Assembly (NCBI GenBank): GCA_017632495.1
Contig: JAGBRG010000119.1
Location: 1-14,768, forward strand
Source of the DNA: Spirochaetales bacterium
GTDB taxonomy: Bacteria; Spirochaetota; Spirochaetia; Sphaerochaetales; Sphaerochaetaceae
Direction: 5' to 3'
DNA: 14,768 bases
The translations under genes and the position numbers were made by a program. The notes under the pieces were generated by a model that was not told the origin of the DNA, did not search any database, and saw only the letters and a list, made by a program, of their open reading frames with translations. Positions 12,601 through 14,768 of this stretch are shown in pieces (the first letter of the stretch is position 1; each line of letters starts with the position of its first letter).

Positions 12601-13215
12601 ATGGAATACAGAAGCGCTAATCTTGTTCTGAAGGAGATTCCGTACAAGGATTTTCCGTCTTATGACACAGAAGACATCGCCGCAAGATTCAGGACTGTCA
12701 TTGAAGAGGAAGGTCCGGTGGTGGATGATTTTCTTGAGCTGAAGGTTCTAAAGTCCTATTCGATTTTCCAACGCGGAAGCCAGATTGCTCCTTTTTTGAG
12801 AAAAGTCCTTCTTTCCGTAGGAGCTGTGACCACGAATCAGACAGACTGTGACGGGTCAGTACATCTTGTGCTTTGGCCTGAGCGTTTCAGGGGTCTTGAG
12901 GAGAGACTTCAGAATCTTGAGTCCGGACTCTATGACACTTGGCGGCCATCGGGAAAGAAAGAGCTCATGCCGGAAGGGACCTTCCGCTCAATTGCGGATT
13001 TTCCGCAGATCGAGGTCTTCAATGCCATGAAGGAAAACCTCGCCGACGGTTCGACACTGAAGAAAGACGAGCTATTTACCCACACGAACCACAGTCTGGG
13101 TTTTCTTGTTAAAGGTCGCCAGATCAGGGAGACTCTGGAGAAGGTCCTGAAAGACGGAGTTTCCAACGGCACTTTCATCTACAACCGCAGAGCAGGTACA
13201 GTAAGACTTAAATAA
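12601..13215 (+). CDS. Stand-alone DUF3320-like protein, function unknown
   Basis: This 204-residue protein resembles the DUF3320 region usually found at the C-terminus of large DNA2/NAM7-type helicases. The first half contains DIAARFRTVIEEEGPVVDDF (25-44) and RGSQIAPFLRKVLLSVGAV (58-76). The second half repeats the pattern with FNAMKENLADGSTLKKDELF (140-159) and KGRQIRETLEKVLKDGV (171-187). Each half ends in a short strand-like segment (SVHLVLW, GTVRLK). The arrangement suggests two tandem winged-helix-like units. No helicase or nuclease motif is present, so the parent enzyme's activity is missing. GGGAG eight bases before the ATG supports the start. It is transcribed away from the fsa operon and sits 72 bases before copA; no functional link is evident. 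The family assignment is from memory of the motif and is moderate. Confidence 0.65.
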   Translation: MEYRSANLVLKEIPYKDFPSYDTEDIAARFRTVIEEEGPVVDDFLELKVLKSYSIFQRGSQIAPFLRKVLLSVGAVTTNQTDCDGSVHLVLWPERFRGLEERLQNLESGLYDTWRPSGKKELMPEGTFRSIADFPQIEVFNAMKENLADGSTLKKDELFTHTNHSLGFLVKGRQIRETLEKVLKDGVSNGTFIYNRRAGTVRLK

Positions 13216-13228
13216 TATATCAGTATGC

Positions 13229-13257
13229 TTGACTTAATCCTCGCGCTTGCTTAACTT
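13229..13257 (+). promoter_or_regulatory. Candidate promoter of the copper ATPase gene
   Basis: TTGACT (13229-13234, 5 of 6) is followed after 17 bases by TAACTT (13252-13257, 3 of 6). The leader would be about 25 bases. No recognisable CopY, CsoR or CueR operator could be picked out. Read-through from the upstream gene is also possible because no terminator lies between. Confidence 0.4.
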
Positions 13258-13287
13258 CACAGTAGAGACATTCAGTTGAGGTGGCAG

Positions 13288-14768
13288 ATGGAACAGTATG
13301 ATGTGACGGGAATGAGCTGCGCAGCGTGCTCGGCAAGAGTAGAGAAGGCTGTAAGCAGTGTTCCGGGTGTCACTTCATGTTCCGTAAGTCTTCTGACCAA
13401 CTCAATGGGTGTTGAAGGCACTGCCGATTCAAGCGCCATTATCAAAGCTGTAGAAGACGCAGGCTACGGTGCCTCCGTCAAAGGTTCGGAGAAAAAGGCT
13501 GACCACAGCTCAGAAGAGAGACAGCTTGAAGACCGTGAAACTCCAAAGCTCAAGAAAAGACTTATCGCCTCTCTGGGTTTTCTGATTGTCCTGATGTACT
13601 TTTCAATGGGGCACACCATGTGGGGAGCTCCTGTTCCGGCTTTCTTTGAGAACAATCCCATAGCAATTGCAATACTTCAGATGATTCTAGCCGCAATTGT
13701 CATGGTGATTAACCAGAAATTCTTCATAAGCGGTTTCAAGGCAGTTCTTCACAAGGCCCCCAACATGGACACACTTGTTGCCATGGGATCTGCAGCCGCC
13801 TTCATCTGGAGCGTCTTTGTTCTTTTTCAGATGACATCATCCCATCATATGGCCTCACATCTTCTGCATGAGCTATATTTCGAGTCCGCTGCGATGATTC
13901 TGGCACTCATTACTGTGGGAAAGATGCTTGAAGCGCGCTCAAAAGGAAAGACGACGGATGCTCTGAAGGCCCTGATGAAGCTTGCTCCCAAGACTGCCAC
14001 CGTCATCCGCGACGGGAAGGAGACCGTGGTTTCGGTCGAGCAGGTCAGACAGGGCGATATCTTTGTTGTAAGGCCCGGAGAGAGCATTCCTGTGGACGGA
14101 ATCGTCATTGACGGCTCAAGTGCCGTTGACGAGGCTGCCCTGACAGGCGAAAGCATTCCCGTGGATAAGAACACAGGCGACCAGGTCAGCTCTGCCACAA
14201 TCAACAGAAGCGGTTTTTTAAAGTGTCAGGCAACCCGAGTCGGAGAGGATACAACACTTTCACAGATCATAAAGATGGTAAGCGATGCAGCTGCCACCAA
14301 GGCCCCGATTGCAAAGATTGCTGACAAGGTCTCAGGTGTATTTGTTCCGACTGTCATTGCCATTGCGGCAGTCACAACCTTGGTGTGGGTCATTTTGGGA
14401 AGGCAGTTCGGCTATGCTCTTGCCAGGGGTATATCCGTTTTGGTAATAAGCTGTCCCTGTGCTTTGGGTCTTGCCACTCCGGTGGCCATAATGGTCGGAA
14501 ACGGTATGGGCGCCAAAAACGGAATTCTGTTTAAGACATCGGCCGCTCTTGAGCAGACAGGACGCGTGGACATTGTGGCTCTGGATAAGACGGGAACCAT
14601 CACAACAGGAGAGCCTGTTGTAACGGATATAGTCCCGTCTGACGGAATTGATAAGAAGACACTGTTGAGCCTTGCCGCATCTCTTGAGGCAAAAAGCGAG
14701 CATCCTCTTGCCAGGGCGATTATGGCAGAATCTGAAAAAGAAGGAATCACGGTCTCGGAGGCAAAGTC
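13288..14768 (+). CDS. copA: Copper-exporting P1B-type ATPase, 3' end outside the window
   Basis: This is an inner-membrane pump that expels Cu(I) using ATP. The 493 codons present start with one heavy-metal-associated domain carrying GMSCAAC (8-14). Paired membrane helices from about residue 91 follow, including LMYFSMGHTMWG. The actuator motif is TGES (286-289), the transmembrane Cu site CPC is in SCPCALGLATP (Cys389, Cys391), and the phosphorylation motif is DKTGT (Asp433). The HP of SEHPLARA (His472-Pro473) marks the start of the nucleotide domain, where the window ends. The CPC site and Met/His-rich helices indicate Cu(I) or Ag(I) rather than zinc. The family is usually about 700-850 residues. 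The start has GAGG (13278-13281) six bases upstream. No metal-responsive regulator is in view. Confidence 0.95.
   Translation, partial: MEQYDVTGMSCAACSARVEKAVSSVPGVTSCSVSLLTNSMGVEGTADSSAIIKAVEDAGYGASVKGSEKKADHSSEERQLEDRETPKLKKRLIASLGFLIVLMYFSMGHTMWGAPVPAFFENNPIAIAILQMILAAIVMVINQKFFISGFKAVLHKAPNMDTLVAMGSAAAFIWSVFVLFQMTSSHHMASHLLHELYFESAAMILALITVGKMLEARSKGKTTDALKALMKLAPKTATVIRDGKETVVSVEQVRQGDIFVVRPGESIPVDGIVIDGSSAVDEAALTGESIPVDKNTGDQVSSATINRSGFLKCQATRVGEDTTLSQIIKMVSDAAATKAPIAKIADKVSGVFVPTVIAIAAVTTLVWVILGRQFGYALARGISVLVISCPCALGLATPVAIMVGNGMGAKNGILFKTSAALEQTGRVDIVALDKTGTITTGEPVVTDIVPSDGIDKKTLLSLAASLEAKSEHPLARAIMAESEKEGITVSEAK

Overview
The window is a stretch of bacterial chromosome with densely packed genes, short intergenic gaps and strong Shine-Dalgarno (SD) sequences of the GGAGG type. 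The TrpR-like YerC regulator, the short HisG paired with HisZ, the APRT sequence style and the codon habits suggest a Clostridia-like Firmicute. A spirochaete or another gut anaerobe is possible, and no rRNA or other marker in the window settles it.

Layout. Positions 1-811 (minus) hold a sugar ABC-transporter permease whose 3' end lies outside the window. The 285-base divergent region that follows carries a near-perfect LacI-type palindrome on the permease side. It also carries a six-unit 9-bp repeat that can be read as a small cysteine-rich ORF, and a dyad just upstream of a TrpR-family regulator. Positions 1097-8458 (plus) are one tightly coupled histidine operon: yerC-like regulator, hisZ, hisG, hisD, hisC, hisB, hisH, hisA, hisF, hisI. 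Most junctions overlap by 1-8 bases. Together these genes supply ATP-PRPP transfer (HisG with HisZ), cyclohydrolase (HisI), isomerase (HisA), the HisH/HisF synthase, dehydratase (HisB), aminotransferase (HisC) and dehydrogenase (HisD). The hisE pyrophosphohydrolase and a recognisable histidinol-phosphate phosphatase are absent.

Positions 8436-8960 (minus) encode a GtrA-like membrane protein whose end overlaps the end of hisI tail to tail. The 406-base gap 8961-9366 holds the most striking signal of the window. On the minus strand, a consensus sigma-54 promoter (TGGCACG-N4-TTGCT) is followed about 70 bases later by a strong intrinsic terminator, with no credible ORF between. The short predicted RNA contains ACCUCCUUU, identical to the 3' tail of 16S rRNA (the anti-SD), in a probably unpaired stretch. 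It looks like an undescribed sigma-54-driven small RNA that could pair with ribosome-binding sites.

Positions 9367-9894 encode adenine phosphoribosyltransferase, closed by a clear terminator. Positions 9986-11209 encode a CobW/COG0523 GTPase with a long Asp/His metal-binding tract. It converges on an operon (minus) of an F6P-aldolase/transaldolase-like enzyme and a HAD phosphatase (12524 to 11213). Divergent from that operon, 12601-13215 encodes a stand-alone DUF3320-like protein with two similar halves. Positions 13288-14768 encode the first 493 residues of a CopA-type copper P-type ATPase that continues beyond the window.
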